Shown here: positions 9,817-21,085 of the stretch, one piece after another
Layout of the letters: every line of letters begins with the position of its first letter
How positions within the stretch are numbered: position 1 is the stretch's first letter
Source: Physocladia obscura
Lineage: Eukaryota; Chytridiomycota; Chytridiomycetes; Chytridiales; Chytriomycetaceae
Direction: 5' to 3'
DNA length: 31,390 nucleotides
NCBI GenBank assembly: GCA_027596945.1
Contig: JADGJH010000054.1
Coordinates: forward strand, 5,744 to 37,133
Translations under genes and position numbers: made by a program
Notes under the pieces: generated by a model
Told to the model about the DNA's origin: nothing
Database searches by the model: none
The model's input: the letters and a program-made list of their open reading frames with translations, nothing else

Positions 9817-10413
9817 TAAGTGAAGTTCACTGGACTGTGCATCTAAAAGACGGATTTTTGGTATTATTCACACTCACTATCTCTACAAGAAAAACAAGGA
9901 AAAAATTAAAAAAAGAAAAATCAAATATGTTATCAATGCTGAAAAGAGACTTTATTCACTTTTTTTCGATCTTTGCTTTTATATTTTCTTGAAATATGGA
10001 GGGATTTTATTGTTTTTTTGTGTTTTGTTCTTCTGGCCCGCTGCTTTGTCCCAGCCTAGTATTTTTTGTTCGCTGCATTGTGGTTTTTCTATTTCCATTT
10101 TTGGTCGAAGTAATGTGAATGTGTTTATTACGAGTTGAAGTCCTAACACTACATGTTCAAAATGGAGTGAGACAAATAAGAAAAAACCAAACGTTAGCTC
10201 TCGCTTTTGCTTTGTTTTTATTCTTCTCTTCTTTGTTTTTATTTTCATTTTTAATCTTGCTGAGGCGGTGGCCCGCATGGACGAACCATTTTCTGTCGGT
10301 TTTTATGTTCATTTATGTTTACTATTGAAGGTTTTTTTCACCTCAATCAGATTGAATCGGACCCGGGCTGCGCTTTCGTTGTCAGCGACAGCAAAGTACG
10401 TTGCGAGTGAAGC
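9817..10413. other. Rac gene 1 3' region, no other gene seen
   Basis: AT-rich sequence with T- and A-runs. No canonical AATAAA was spotted close to the stop. Toward 10350-10412 the sequence becomes GC-rich with a CAG preceding open sequence, which might be an upstream exon of the small candidate gene that follows, but phases do not fit. Confidence 0.35.
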
Positions 10414-10760
10414 ATGACCAATGCATGTCGAGTAAGTATCACGATGTTGTGTTTGCAGCCATTCACTGAAAGAAGCGGTTTCGATTACGTTAAGCCAATA
10501 TTAAATGTTCGAAGATTCTCTTACAATTTGATTGTGTCGGCATGCCCTGTTCCAACTGGAAATAAAACAAAGAAGAGGATGAGTGATGTATATTTGGTTG
10601 CGTAAGCTTTACCATATCTTGATTGCAGATGCTCAAGCTGTGTTGAAGCAGACATTTTTTTTTGGAAAATTGATTTCCTTCACCACCCGCCAGTTGAGTG
10701 GGTGAAGATAAAAATTACAAAATGTCATGTTCAAAATATCTTCGCTTTTTGAAGTATTTG
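10414..10760 (+). CDS. Doubtful small gene with two 27-nt candidate introns
   Basis: ATG 10414 gives MTNACR, then GTAAGT...TTTGCAG (10432-10458, 27 nt), an exon reading PFTERSGFDYVKPILN through DVYLVA (10459-10602), then GTAAGC...ATTGCAG (10603-10629, 27 nt). The last exon contains CSSCVEADIFFWKIDFL and ends at TGA near 10758. The second interval contains an in-frame TAA, so it must be removed for the frame to continue; the first could be retained. I do not recognise the product. Introns of 27 nt are much shorter than the others here (45 nt and up), so this may be a chance frame. Confidence 0.3.
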
Positions 10761-11236
10761 ATATCGTGCTTAGTAATTTAACTTTTTAAAAGCTTCAAAA
10801 ATAGTTTTAAAATAGCCGACGAACAACATCATTTTCTATTGCAGAATTTCCGAAGGCCTTATTATTGATTTAAGACTTCGTTGAAAGTCAAGTAATCGAA
10901 CAGGGCCATGAAAACACGTTACCATAAGAAAGGCCAGACAAACCATTGAAAAATGGAATTGATCTTGTGATTTAATGTGATTTCTCAGCGAATGTTTTCG
11001 ATTGGTTTGAAGGGTTTGCAGAAATTACAAAGTCAAAGGCCACGTGACTTGAGGAAACTTTGGTGGCGAAGGCCGAAGAATGGCGTAGAAAAAAAACGGC
11101 AGGAGTCTAGGACACGCGGCACCAACTGAACATCCAAGCGTCTTTTTTTTTCAATGTGGTATTTCTGAGTTTCATCCAAAAACAAATCAACCGGTTCCAA
11201 AATTTTGTTGTTGGAAAACAGGAACCACAGAACTAA
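10761..11236. other. Upstream region of Rac gene 2
   Basis: No gene supported. Includes CACGTG at about 11041-11046 and a T-run near 11143-11151. Probably promoter and 5' leader of the second Rac gene. Confidence 0.4.
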
Positions 11237-12596
11237 ATGCAATCCATCAAGTGTGTTGTGGTTGGCGATGGGTAAGCAAGTATTAGCATCAGCATTAATG
11301 CTGGCTGGACATAGGAACAGCGAAGTAGCCAGCCTTGAACGTGCGTAGTTGAGTCCCGGGCACAGAGAATACAATCTGTTCTTGCACTATCAGAAATCAA
11401 TATGCCGCCGATCGGTCTTTGTTCCTGCGATATCTGTTGTTTGTACATGCGTATCTGCAGTCCTAGCGCCAGCCCAATCATCTGTTTTTTGTTTTCCCTT
11501 CAAACTCACTATCCTATCAACTCTTCCTGACGCTAACTGCGAATTTCATTATTTTTTACACCGCCATATTCGCAGTGCCGTTGGAAAGACTTGCTGTGAG
11601 TTGTCCTTTCAAATATCGAACCAAACATAGTTTCTGACCGATCCACATCTTTTGATCTTTGTCTTATAGTGCTTATCAGCTATGCCACAAATACTTTCCC
11701 GTCAGAATACATTCCTACTGTGTAAGTGTCTCGTCCTGAAGTTACTCATCTTGAACATGCCACCAAAGAAATGGAAAATTTCACAAATTGGAATTAAAAA
11801 ATTTCTTTCCTTGATTTTGTTGATTGCTGACTGAAACTGTTTTCCCCTTTCAAGCTTCGATAATTACTCGGCGATTGTAGAAGTCGATCATAGAAGAATC
11901 AATCTTGTGTTGTGGGATACGGCTGGCCAGGAAGACTACGATCGTCTCCGTCCCCTGTCTTACCCCCAAACAGACGTGTTTTTGGTTTGCTTCTCGCTGG
12001 TGAATCCGTCTTCATTTGAAAATGTGAAAGCTAAGGTTTCAAAATCTTTTTTAAATTTTCTGAATATTTTTATTTACAATCATATAAAAAGTGGTTCCCT
12101 GAAGTCAGCCACCATTCGTCAAACTCGCCAATCATACTGGTTGGTACAAAGCTCGACTTAAGAGACGACCGCGAAGTTCTCACTCGTCTTGCCCAGCACC
12201 GGATGGGGCCGATAATCTACCAACAAGGATCCCAATGCGCCAAAGAAATTGGAGCCGCCAAGTACCTCGAATGCTCCGCGCTCACCCAAAAAGGTCTCAA
12301 GAATGTTTTTGACGAAGCCATTAGAGCCGTGTTTGGGCCTGCGAAAAAGACGAGAAGCTCTGGGAAGGAGAAGAGCGAGAGATGCTTGCTTTTGGTAAGT
12401 AGTTCGCGAAAAGTGGAGTAAACAGAAAGAAATCAATCAATGATAGAATCAGTGAACAGAAAGGAAACAATCAATGATAGAATCAAAGAAAACGAATTAA
12501 AAATAGAAAATGGCGAAAAAAATCGTTATTTGAAAATCTCTCCTCTCTTCGCTTTATCTCTATTTTCCAATTAATAACAATCTTTCAACTCAGTAA
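11237..12596 (+). CDS. Rac-type small GTPase, divergent tandem paralogue
   Basis: Exons 11237-11271, 11576-11595, 11670-11721, 11855-12035, 12092-12394 and 12594-12596. It keeps GDGAVGKTC across an intron, [36 protein letters not shown] and [10 protein letters not shown], and ends in a basic tail with CLLL, so it should bind GTP and be prenylated. It differs from the upstream copy mainly between the switches ([17 protein letters not shown] against [17 protein letters not shown]), around [13 protein letters not shown], and in a longer Ser/Lys-rich tail. All introns sit at the same codons as in the first copy, including the one directly before TAA (here 199 nt), so the pair arose by tandem duplication. 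A non-consensus donor (GTTTCA) follows exon 4. The frame is intact. Confidence 0.9.
12431..12490 (+). repeat. Tandem duplication inside the last Rac-2 intron
   Basis: A roughly 34-nt unit containing CAATCAATGATAGAATCA occurs twice in a row, just after the donor side of the stop-codon intron. It partly explains why this intron (199 nt) is longer than its counterpart in the first Rac gene (55 nt). Confidence 0.7.
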
Positions 12597-13054
12597 TTTA
12601 CATGTTTATTTTGGATGGATATTCGGCTTGTTGTCGTACTTCTTTTCCTTTCTCTTTGTTTTACTGTGTGTCCTCCTAGTCTCCGAAAAAGAAAAAAAAA
12701 GTTGTTGTTACTTAATTGTTCCCTCTTCTCCGTATGCGTACTTCTATCATTTATTACATGAATTGGATTTTGTCTTTTTTTCCTGTCGAAAAATATTTGG
12801 ACCCTTCTATTGAAGTTTCTATTTTTTGTGTTTTGTCTACTTTGCTTGAAATACAATTACTCTCTTGATTTATGTAGTTCTGAAAACAAATTAAGAGGAA
12901 ATGACGATCAACGCCTCCTTTGCAACAAAAATTTCAAACTAAAATTTTTCTGTTTCAAATTTTCATTTTCCTACAAAAGCTAACTCAACTTCGAAACAAA
13001 TAGTTTCAGAAAAAGACAAGTGCTCGAAACCACCCAAAAACACAACAAAAAAAG
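12597..13054. other. Spacer between Rac gene 2 and the methyltransferase
   Basis: AT-rich with short T- and A-runs. It should contain the Rac-2 3' end and the methyltransferase promoter. No further gene is seen. Confidence 0.4.
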
Positions 13055-14210
13055 ATGGAACAGCACTTGTCGCAATCAGTTGAGAAACATCCAATTGGAA
13101 CACTTGCGGAATCAGGACTTGCAGTAAAGAAACATGTAGTCGGTGCTGAGGCAAAGACGTGTAATTGCAACTCCTTTCACCTAAAAGTCTTGAGCCAAGT
13201 CTTATAAGCTTTTTTTTTTGAACAGGGAATCCAAGCAACCCAGCGTCATGGGACGCTGAAATGCGAGAATATCATAGCTTGAAAAACAGTGACTATATGC
13301 TTCCATCTGATGCTAAAGAACAAGACCGTCTTGAAATACAGCACCATGTTTTCCGAGCCAGTTTCCAAAGGTGGCAATTCCTAGTTTTTTTCCTACTTAC
13401 CAATAATATCGATTTCAGTGATGTAATCTGCAAAGCCGCTCAAATCATTCTAAGCACTCCAGGTGCGAAAGTCCTTGACGTTGGTTGTGCAAAAGGATTT
13501 TGGCTGAAGTCCGTGAAAGAAGACTACCCTGTTGCTGAATACCACGGCGTGGATATTTCAGAATCTTTAGTTAGTTCAAACCGCCAGGAAAATAAAGACG
13601 GCCTAATTCTCACCTTTGGAAACGTTTTGGAGAGACTTCCATGTAAAGCAACTAATATTTCTTATCGCTGAACCTTAGTTTCATTAAAATTAATTCTGAT
13701 GTAGATGATGACAATACTTTCGATTATGTACACCAACGAATGCTAGTACTTGCTCTCCCTCGCGAAAAATACGTGTCAGCACTCAAAGAACTGATTCGTG
13801 TCACAAAACCGGGAGGTTGGATTGAGCTATTGGAAGGAGATATCGTTTTCTACAACTCTGGCATTTACACCCGCACACTCGGAACTGCTCTGTTTGATGC
13901 TCTTCACACTCGGGGTCAGGACTGTTACGCTGCAACAAACTTGCCTGTGTATGCATCACAGGTGAGCGAAAGCGTCGAAAATACAGACACAGAAATGGTT
14001 CAAATTCCTCTCAATTGGGATTCAAAAGTTGGGACACTTTTCGGCCACGATGCGAAACTGGGACTTCTGGGGTTGGAAGATTGGTTGACAAATGCGATGG
14101 GTGTTAGTAGAGAAGAATATCGTGAACTCTTGGACAATTGTTACAATGAATGGGCAGAAAACAAGTCGTTTATGCAATTCCGTGCATTGTACTTTCAGGT
14201 CAAACAATGA
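13055..14210 (+). CDS. Class I SAM-dependent methyltransferase, LaeA-like
   Basis: Exons 13055-13142, 13226-13370, 13419-13642 and 13705-14210. The first donor (GTGCTG) is weak but gives a consistent phase. Motif I VLDVGCAKGFW binds S-adenosylmethionine and YHGVDIS is the acidic loop after strand 2. After the third intron come DNTFDYVHQRMLVLALP and VTKPGGWIELLEGD, the post-motif I and motif III signature of the Methyltransf_25-type family. The combination FDYVHQR...PGGWIEL is typical of the large fungal family that includes LaeA-like regulators and secondary-metabolite methyltransferases. The substrate cannot be told. The C-terminal part has an acidic, Trp-containing helix region (LLDNCYNEWAENKSFMQFRA). 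An AATAAA follows at 14229-14234. The frame is intact. Confidence 0.87.
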
Positions 14211-14591
14211 ACGAATTATTATAATGAAAATAAATTGAAGACCTAATGTTCTTACTGTTGTCAATTTAGCTACTCGAAACATTTGACAAAAAAATTATGA
14301 GAATGTAGCATATCATAACGACTTGGTCTTGAGTGTAAACAATCAAAATATTTGATTGTAATAGTAAATAACTCAGGCAAAATGTTAAAAGGGAACATTG
14401 CAGTCTCATTCTCAACAAAACAAGTCCATTTCTATCCTCACCCGCATTCAAGAATTTTATGCTTGAAATCAAACAGTTTGAAGTGATTGACCGACCAGAA
14501 ATTTTAATAATGATGACTTCATCTTGAAAAACAGGGAAAATATCTATAATTATTTCAAAAAATTTACTGACAATTTTTGAAATTTGATTTG
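14211..14591. other. Spacer and IFT140 leader
   Basis: Contains the methyltransferase polyadenylation signal (14229-14234) and the IFT140 promoter and leader. Open frames on either strand here look like chance. Confidence 0.4.
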
Positions 14592-17500
14592 ATGTTTCGA
14601 GAGAGAAGCGTTGAAGGAGAGTATCAAGTTGTGGCGGCGCACGCAATTTATGGAATAATCGCAGCAGCGAATATTAATGACGGATCCATCTCGATTCTCA
14701 GCGAAGATCACGCATCAACAATATTGAATACCGCAGCGCAAAACCGTGAAGCGTCAGTTGCTCAATTGCTTTGGCATCCATCAAAACGCATTTTAGCTGT
14801 CGGCTGGTCCAATGGTAAGTTTTTTTTTCTTTCTAAGAGAATATATTTTCAATAAACTTCAGCTTTTTAATCACCTTTTTTCAGGACTTGTTGGTGTCTG
14901 GTCAGATAGCGAAGAAATCTTGCGCGAGGGAAACTCTCACCGTATTTCGATAAGTTGTCTTGAATGGAACTCGACTGGTTCACGTCTGATTAGTTGTGAT
15001 GAGGTGTATGCAGTTTGAAACTTTTTCATTTTTTTAAAATCTCCTCGTATGTTTTCTAGGAAGGAGAAGCAATTGTATGGAAAGTCGATTTGCGTGGAAA
15101 GATATCTTTAATTTGTCAATACCGCCTGAAAGGATCAATTTCACGATGCATCTTTCGGAAATCTTTGGCCCCCAGAAATGCTGTCGTAGACGTGAACAGC
15201 ACGAACAAGTTGAGTTCGTCGGAAAAAAACAGATAGGAAAAAAATAATATAAAAATAGAGCTTCAGCCGAAAGCTCTGCGTTCTACTTAGTCTGTAACAC
15301 GCTTGGTAAAATATTTTATGCTGACGACATGGGCCGATGCTCTGAAGCCGGCGTAACAAACACCAAAATCTTGTCCACAAAGCTTGTCGACGCGTCGAAT
15401 GAAATTGCACTCATTACAGATGACTTAGTTTTCGCGCACTATAGTATTTCTCAAGATGGGAAGATGATTTTGGAGAATGAGGTTTGAATACATTGATTTT
15501 CCAGTATTGATTGATTGTTCATCGTTGCCGATTTTTCAGATGAAGATCAGTACTCCAGGATTTAACGATCCGCAAAAGTTAAAAATTGCATGGATTGACG
15601 ACGGCGGAATTATTGCAATCACATCTGGAACATCTAAAATTAGGATTTTGGATATTGCGAATGAAGAAAGCATGATGCTGTCATGTGGTTTGTTAAAAAA
15701 TAATACTTGAACTCTATAAATTTTATTGTAATTAAAAGGGAGAGATGATGCATCAATTAATTCAATCAATTGGTGTCCTGCGAAAAATATATTTTGCGGT
15801 AATAATGAGAATTCTCCTATTATTTTGACTTAATATTTTTTAAAGCTGTATCAACCTCTGGATCAATTTTCTTTTGGAAACATCAGGTTCCATCAGTTCA
15901 AATCTCAAAGAAAACTGAAGCTGACAGTTTGGCTTACCGTTGGACGGTAAGCTAGGTCCAATTAAATTGGAATGATAAAATTTTATTTTCGCAGATGCTT
16001 GATGGTCTTGAAATTTCAGAAATACCACAGTCTATTATTTTTGGTATTTTGACGCCGTTTTTTATTTTTTATTTTAAATATTTAAAGTAAATATGTATTT
16101 GCTTTTGTTTCAGGGGGATCTGGAACATCAGTTATTGTTCCCACCAAAAACGCCATAAAAATTTTCGAAGAAGAAAAAGCTTGCTGTGCAACTTATCAAG
16201 GATACTCGATTTTGCAAATATCGCCTTCTGTTTTAAGAATCTTTAAAGGCGGAGTAGGTTTTTCCAGCATTCCCCGAAACCCGAAATCAACAAACCAATT
16301 ACACAATCAGGCAATTCTTGAAATTGACATTCAAGATAAAATCGAAAGAGTGGCGATCTCATGCAGTATTTTCGTGGTTTCAACTGGTTCTAGCTTGCAA
16401 GTTTTTGATTTTCCGGAAGGTTTGATCCTGTTGAGCTAAAAATTTGTAACTTTTCGGAACAACAGACTTAAGTTCTGCAAGGTTGCAAAGTTCCATTAAT
16501 TCCGAATCTTCTCTTATCTGTGTTGATAGTTCAATTGTATTTGCAGCGAATCAGCAAAAAATTGACATATTTAACGCAACTGGCGCGTTGAAGGGAAGTG
16601 TTAGCGTTGGCAACAGAGACGGAATAATCAAGTTTTTGGCAGTTTCAAACAATATTATGGCTATTGTAATTATCACAAAATGATATTATATTGGGTAAAT
16701 AAATTATCTTTCCATCTCTTTAGGGGACTTCGAAAGATATTTTAAAGCTTTATGATTTGTCTCGTCGAGAACCTCGATTTATAACCTCAAAGTCTTCACA
16801 GTTTCGTATTTTTCCAACTTTTGTTTACGATTGAAAAAATCTGAAACAACAGAGACAGCGTTCCAGCTCTCAAGTTGATTCAATCAATTGCGTTAAATAA
16901 AAATGGGACTTTGGTTGCCTACACAGGAATTGCAGAATCTGATGGTGAGAAGAAATAATTTTTGTATTTGACTGAATAACATTATTTTGATTAGAAATAT
17001 GCAACTATATTATAATTTACAGTATTGAGAAAGATTGCTTCTTTTCATTCGACATGAAAACTTATAACACCAATGTATGTTTAACTTTGAAGCATTTTTT
17101 CATATACAATCTTATATTTAAATCAACAGCCTTTGAATATATGTTGGGGTAGTATGGATCAACGAATACTTGTTTGCGATACCAGTAATGGAGAGGTCGT
17201 GATGATTAAGCTTCACAAAGGAACTGATTAAAAAATCAACCAGGTTTTCACATTTTTCGTATCTTACCACCACGGAATGCTGTATCACGATCGATACCTA
17301 AAATTTGAGGATACTGGTGCTCTTATCGGAGTTTCTATGCCGTTTCATTACTTTTTATCAGTATGTTAGAGGTCCACTCCAGACACTTAACAAAACGCAT
17401 ACATATTCCCTTCTCTTTTTTTTTATCTAGTCCCCAAATTCAGCAAATACTTCCATCGTCATAAAGGCCGCGCCCGATTTTCTTGGAGTTGAAAATGCAG

Positions 17501-20044
17501 ATTCAGCAACAATATCTTCAATTATTGAATTTTGCTACCAAATTGACATTGATAATGTCGATGCTGCATTCAGGGTCCTTTTTTTTTTGCGTTAATCACT
17601 TTAAATTGTTGTTCCTCAATTTAATTTTATTAATCAGGCACTTAACAAAATCGATAATGACCGTGTCTGGACGAACCTTGCTAAAATTTGTGTTAAAACT
17701 CGACGCGTTGATGTAGCTTCAACGTGTCTCTCCAACATACGCCACGCGAAAGCCGTCAGTGCTTACCGTCGTCGCTCCGAAAACGAAATTTCACTCGACT
17801 TAAAATCTGCAATACTCGCAATATTTCTGGACATGCCAGAAGAAGTGCAGGAAATTTATGAGAAGGCTGAGCGTTTTGATTTGTTGAATTTATTTTACCA
17901 GGAGAGTGGAAGATGGGAGCAGGCGCTAGAAGTCGCCGCTTCTCGCGATAGAATTAATCTGAAGACGACGTATGTCAAGTTTGGACGCTATTTGATGGAC
18001 ATTGGGGATAGAAGTGGGGCGATTGCTGCTTTTGAAAAGGCATCGGCGTTGACATCTCAAGTTCCACAGCAAATTTTTGTTTCAGAAACGGAATTGAAGT
18101 CTTATGCAATTGATACAAAAGACAAGGTAATTTGCTGAAATACAAAAAACAAAAACCAAAAAAAAAAAAAGGTAGAAATCTAATTCATTTCAAATAGTCT
18201 CTTAAAAAGTGGTGGGCACAATATGAAGAAACTCGTGGAAACTTAAATGACGCACTTAAATTTTACGACGAATCAGGCGATTTACTGTCAATTGTGAGAT
18301 TGCATTGTTCAAATGGAAGAATTGGAAAGGTTATTTTTTCCATTTATTAGTAAAATATTTGAGCTCATTGAGATTTTTAACTAAGGCTATTGAAATCGCA
18401 AATAAATCTGAGAATCCAGCCGCCGCTTATCACATTGCACGATATTATGAACGAGAGAATAAAGTACGTTTTTTTCAATCCATTAAGTTTGACTAAATCT
18501 GTTTTTTTTTTGTTTTTTTTTTGTGTTTCTTTTTCTATTATTTTTTCAGATTTCCGAGGCAATAGAGTTTTATGGGCAGGCAAAATGCCATACTCAAGCG
18601 ATTCGACTTGCAAAAGAAAATAATTTGATAAATCCGTTAATAAATTTGGCACTGCAAGGAAACAAGGAATCAATGCTGGACGTCGCAAAGTTCGCAATCT
18701 ATTTACTTTTCATAATTTTTTATTATTTTGCACACAGTTATCTCGAGAAAACTGGATCAAATATTGATAAAGCTATCACTTTATATCACCGCGCTGGGCA
18801 AACTTCGAAAGCAATCGATCTCTGCTTCGTTACAAAAGAGTTCCACGTTTTGGATGAGCTTGGTAAAGTGTAGAAATGTTCTCACAAAGTACATTTTAAT
18901 TCAAAAAACGGAATAGCTCAGAGTCTCGGACCAAATACCGATTCCAATCTTCTGCACAAATGTGCAAGATTCTTCATGGACAATGACAAATTTGAAGAGG
19001 CTGTTGCATTACTTACAACTGCAAAACAATATCGCGATGCATTGTCGCTGTGTGTTGCTAAAAATATTACACTTACCGAAGAGTTAGTTGATAAGCTCGC
19101 CGGAGGGTCAACTGAAAACCAGGATGACGTTAATCCGGAGTTTCTCATACGAATTGCTGAGCTGTGCTTGCAGCAGAAATCTTATCATCTCGCTTGCAAA
19201 AAGTTCTCGCAGGTTAAATGATATTAAATCATGAATATATTTAAATACTGCAAATTTATTTACAGGCTGGTGATAATGTCAATGCAATCAAATCCCTCAT
19301 GAGATCTGGCGATGTGGAGCGTATTATTTTTTTTGCAGGTAAAATTGTAATGAGATTGACACTTTAAAATAAACAGAAATCTACCAGGCGTGTCAGGTCC
19401 CAAACAAAAAGAAATCTATGTAATTGCAGCCAATTATCTCCAAACATTAGACTGGCGCAGTAACGCAACAATAATGAAAGCAATCATCCAATTCTATACA
19501 AAGGCACGGGCTTTTGATTCTTTGGCATCCTTCTACGATTCATGCTCCCAAGTCGAAATTGACGAGTACCAAAATTATGAAAAGGCGCTCGGTGCACTTA
19601 AAGAATCTGCCAAAATGTTCAGCAAAGCCAAGGAGACGGAAAAATCTAACGAAATGGCTCGTAGTCTAATGGCCCGAATCGCGTATCTAGAGGCATTTGT
19701 GGCTGTACGTGCAAGCAATGATCCGGCAGAAATTGTTGGAATCTGTGGACAGTTGTTGAAGGAGAATGGAATTGATGTAGGTGATGCTTACATTTTCTAA
19801 TTCCCGCATTCTGAAACAATAAAAACAGCGTGCTGTCAGAATCGGAGATATATATGCTTTGATGATTGAAACTCATTATTCTCATGGAAATATGGCTAAA
19901 GCTAGCGAACTGTTGCAAGAAATGCAAATGAGAATCTCCATGAATTTAGACTATTACTTGGACGCAAGTATTCTTCGCTCGTTAAGAAACTTGGAAATTA
20001 ACGCTGGTGGACATGGAGAAGATGAAATAGAGGAAGATTATTGA
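14592..20044 (+). CDS. IFT140: IFT140, intraflagellar transport complex A subunit
   Basis: About 25 exons. The N-terminal half reads as WD40 propellers (WHPSKRILAVGWSNG; LVGVWSDSEE; ISCLEWNSTGSRLISCDE; GKIFYADDMGRCSE; ISFKxx-type blades). The C-terminal half is TPR-like solenoid: FDLLNLFYQESGRWEQALEV, ITLYHRAGQTSKAIDLCF, KQKEIYVIAANYLQTLDW and SQVEIDEYQNYEKALGALKE are near-diagnostic. The tail is acidic (GEDEIEEDY). IFT140 is a core IFT-A protein for retrograde transport and membrane-protein entry into the flagellum. Exon boundaries include 14592-14814, 14885-15003, 15060-15208, 15259-15481, 15540-15687, 17638-18126, 18917-19212, 19388-19776 and 19829-20044. The only problem is a TAA at 17229-17231, which a 45-48 nt intron (17196 or 17199 to 17243) would remove. 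The start at 14592 is the first ATG of the frame. AATAAA at 20062-20067. Confidence 0.93.
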
Positions 20045-20097
20045 TTTTAACTATTGGGAAAAATAAATAGACGAAAACACGGGATTTTAAAATAATT

Positions 20098-20439
20098 TTA
20101 TTTAGTGCTATTTTTCAACAAAAATAATCCTAAATATTCTGTTGGATTCTGAGGCCTAAATAAATTTTGCAGAAAAATAGATCTGTTAGATCCGTCATTT
20201 GATCCGATTGTTTTTGTTCACCTTTCTTTCATCACGTGTTTGAGCCCTTCGATCAAAACTGGAACGACTGTCTGATCAAGATACGTTCGTGGCGGCAAGC
20301 TGTACGAAGGTGGCCGAGTATTAGAAAGCGCGTCTTTTTCAGCAATAATTGTATCTATGAGAGCCTTTGTGAGACCCATCTGCTCGGGAGTTTTCAGAGG
20401 CATCAGATCAAAAAAGGAAATTTTGTCAAGAAATTTCAT
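20098..20439 (-). CDS. DPY30: DPY-30/Sdc1 domain protein
   Basis: Two exons: 20439-20222 and 20155-20098. The DPY-30 motif is split by the intron: RTYLDQTVVPVLIEGLKHV in exon 1, and PQNPTEYLGLFLLKN in exon 2. It matches the dimerisation helices that bind Ash2/Bre2 in the COMPASS H3K4 methyltransferase complex; some relatives serve in cilia instead (radial spoke and adenylate kinase proteins). Length is about 91 residues, normal for the family. The ATG at 20439 overlaps the end of the Ulp1-like pseudogene by 14 nt; the ATG at 20403 (MPLKTPEQ) is an alternative start. It converges on IFT140, with stops 54 bp apart and an AATAAA overlapping its stop. Confidence 0.88.
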
Positions 20440-21085
20440 TCCAAAAGTTCTTCATGCAGATCTCATAAATCATTCTCCGTTGTATGAGTGGCATGAGTTT
20501 TTGCGAAAAATCAAAGTTGGCATTTCGGCTTCGATATTCAGCATACATACTGCAATCGAATCCATTTAATTGGCGGGCACATACTTCAATAAAAATAGTG
20601 AATAAATATATGAAAAAACAATATTAAAAACCTTCGGACAATGATCAATCCATCCTTCAAAATCAAATGCACATTTCTTCTTGTCCAAGCTTTCCGACGT
20701 CAAATAATCGCGATATAACCGAAATACCATCTGATTATCACCACAGAGCGAGTCATAAATCCGCTTGTCGCAAATGTTGATTACACTGCAGCACCAGTGC
20801 ATTTCCAAGTGTACGGGTATAATAACATAATCAAGAGCGAATAAATCGAATTTCTTCCTCCATCGTTTCACTTAGTCATAGCCATGATCTTAGAGAGTCG
20901 TATAGAAAAATGTGAAAAAATAAATTTTTGGTAATCTCCAATAGGATTTCTCTTTGAACGTTCCATCAAAAGTTGCCCTTAAAAATTTTTGATCTTGTTG
21001 GGTTTAATTATGTCTATGGTTAGTATTGCTCTCTTTGGATTGAATAACGTTCACTTCATCATTGCAGGATAGAGCGTTTTCAAGT
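20426..21085 (-). pseudogene. Ulp1/SENP-type SUMO protease, degenerate
   Basis: Reading down the minus strand there are remnants of the C48 peptidase fold in order: CNDEVNVIQ near 21065, LMERSKRNPIGDYQ near 20955, TFFYTTL and HGYD near 20885-20915, VKRWRKKFDLFALDYVIIPV, HLEMHWCCSVI with the catalytic His, IYDSLCGDN with the catalytic Asp, then after an intron QLNGFDCS with the Gln and catalytic Cys, and LMPLIQRRMIYEI. Breaks: in-frame TAA at 20890-20892 and 20872-20874, a frame change in the T-run near 20905-20925, and another in the C-run near 20572-20578. Just after the catalytic Cys about four residues normal for the family are missing. Ulp1 enzymes mature SUMO and remove it from targets. 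This copy looks dead. Confidence 0.82.

Noticed and set aside
13055..14210. Horizontal transfer of a fungal-type methyltransferase into an animal
   Set aside because: The Rac sequences and other genes fit a flagellated fungus, where this methyltransferase family is ordinary. No transfer is needed.
14266..14646. Minus-strand 126-codon frame before IFT140
   Set aside because: It is hydrophobic and AT-driven, overlaps the IFT140 first exon and shows no domain.
1784..21085. Explaining all frame breaks as assembly error
   Set aside because: IFT140, both Rac genes, the methyltransferase, AAMP and the vasohibin core keep frame over many kilobases. Breaks concentrate in accessory loci. Local homopolymer errors at single sites cannot be excluded.
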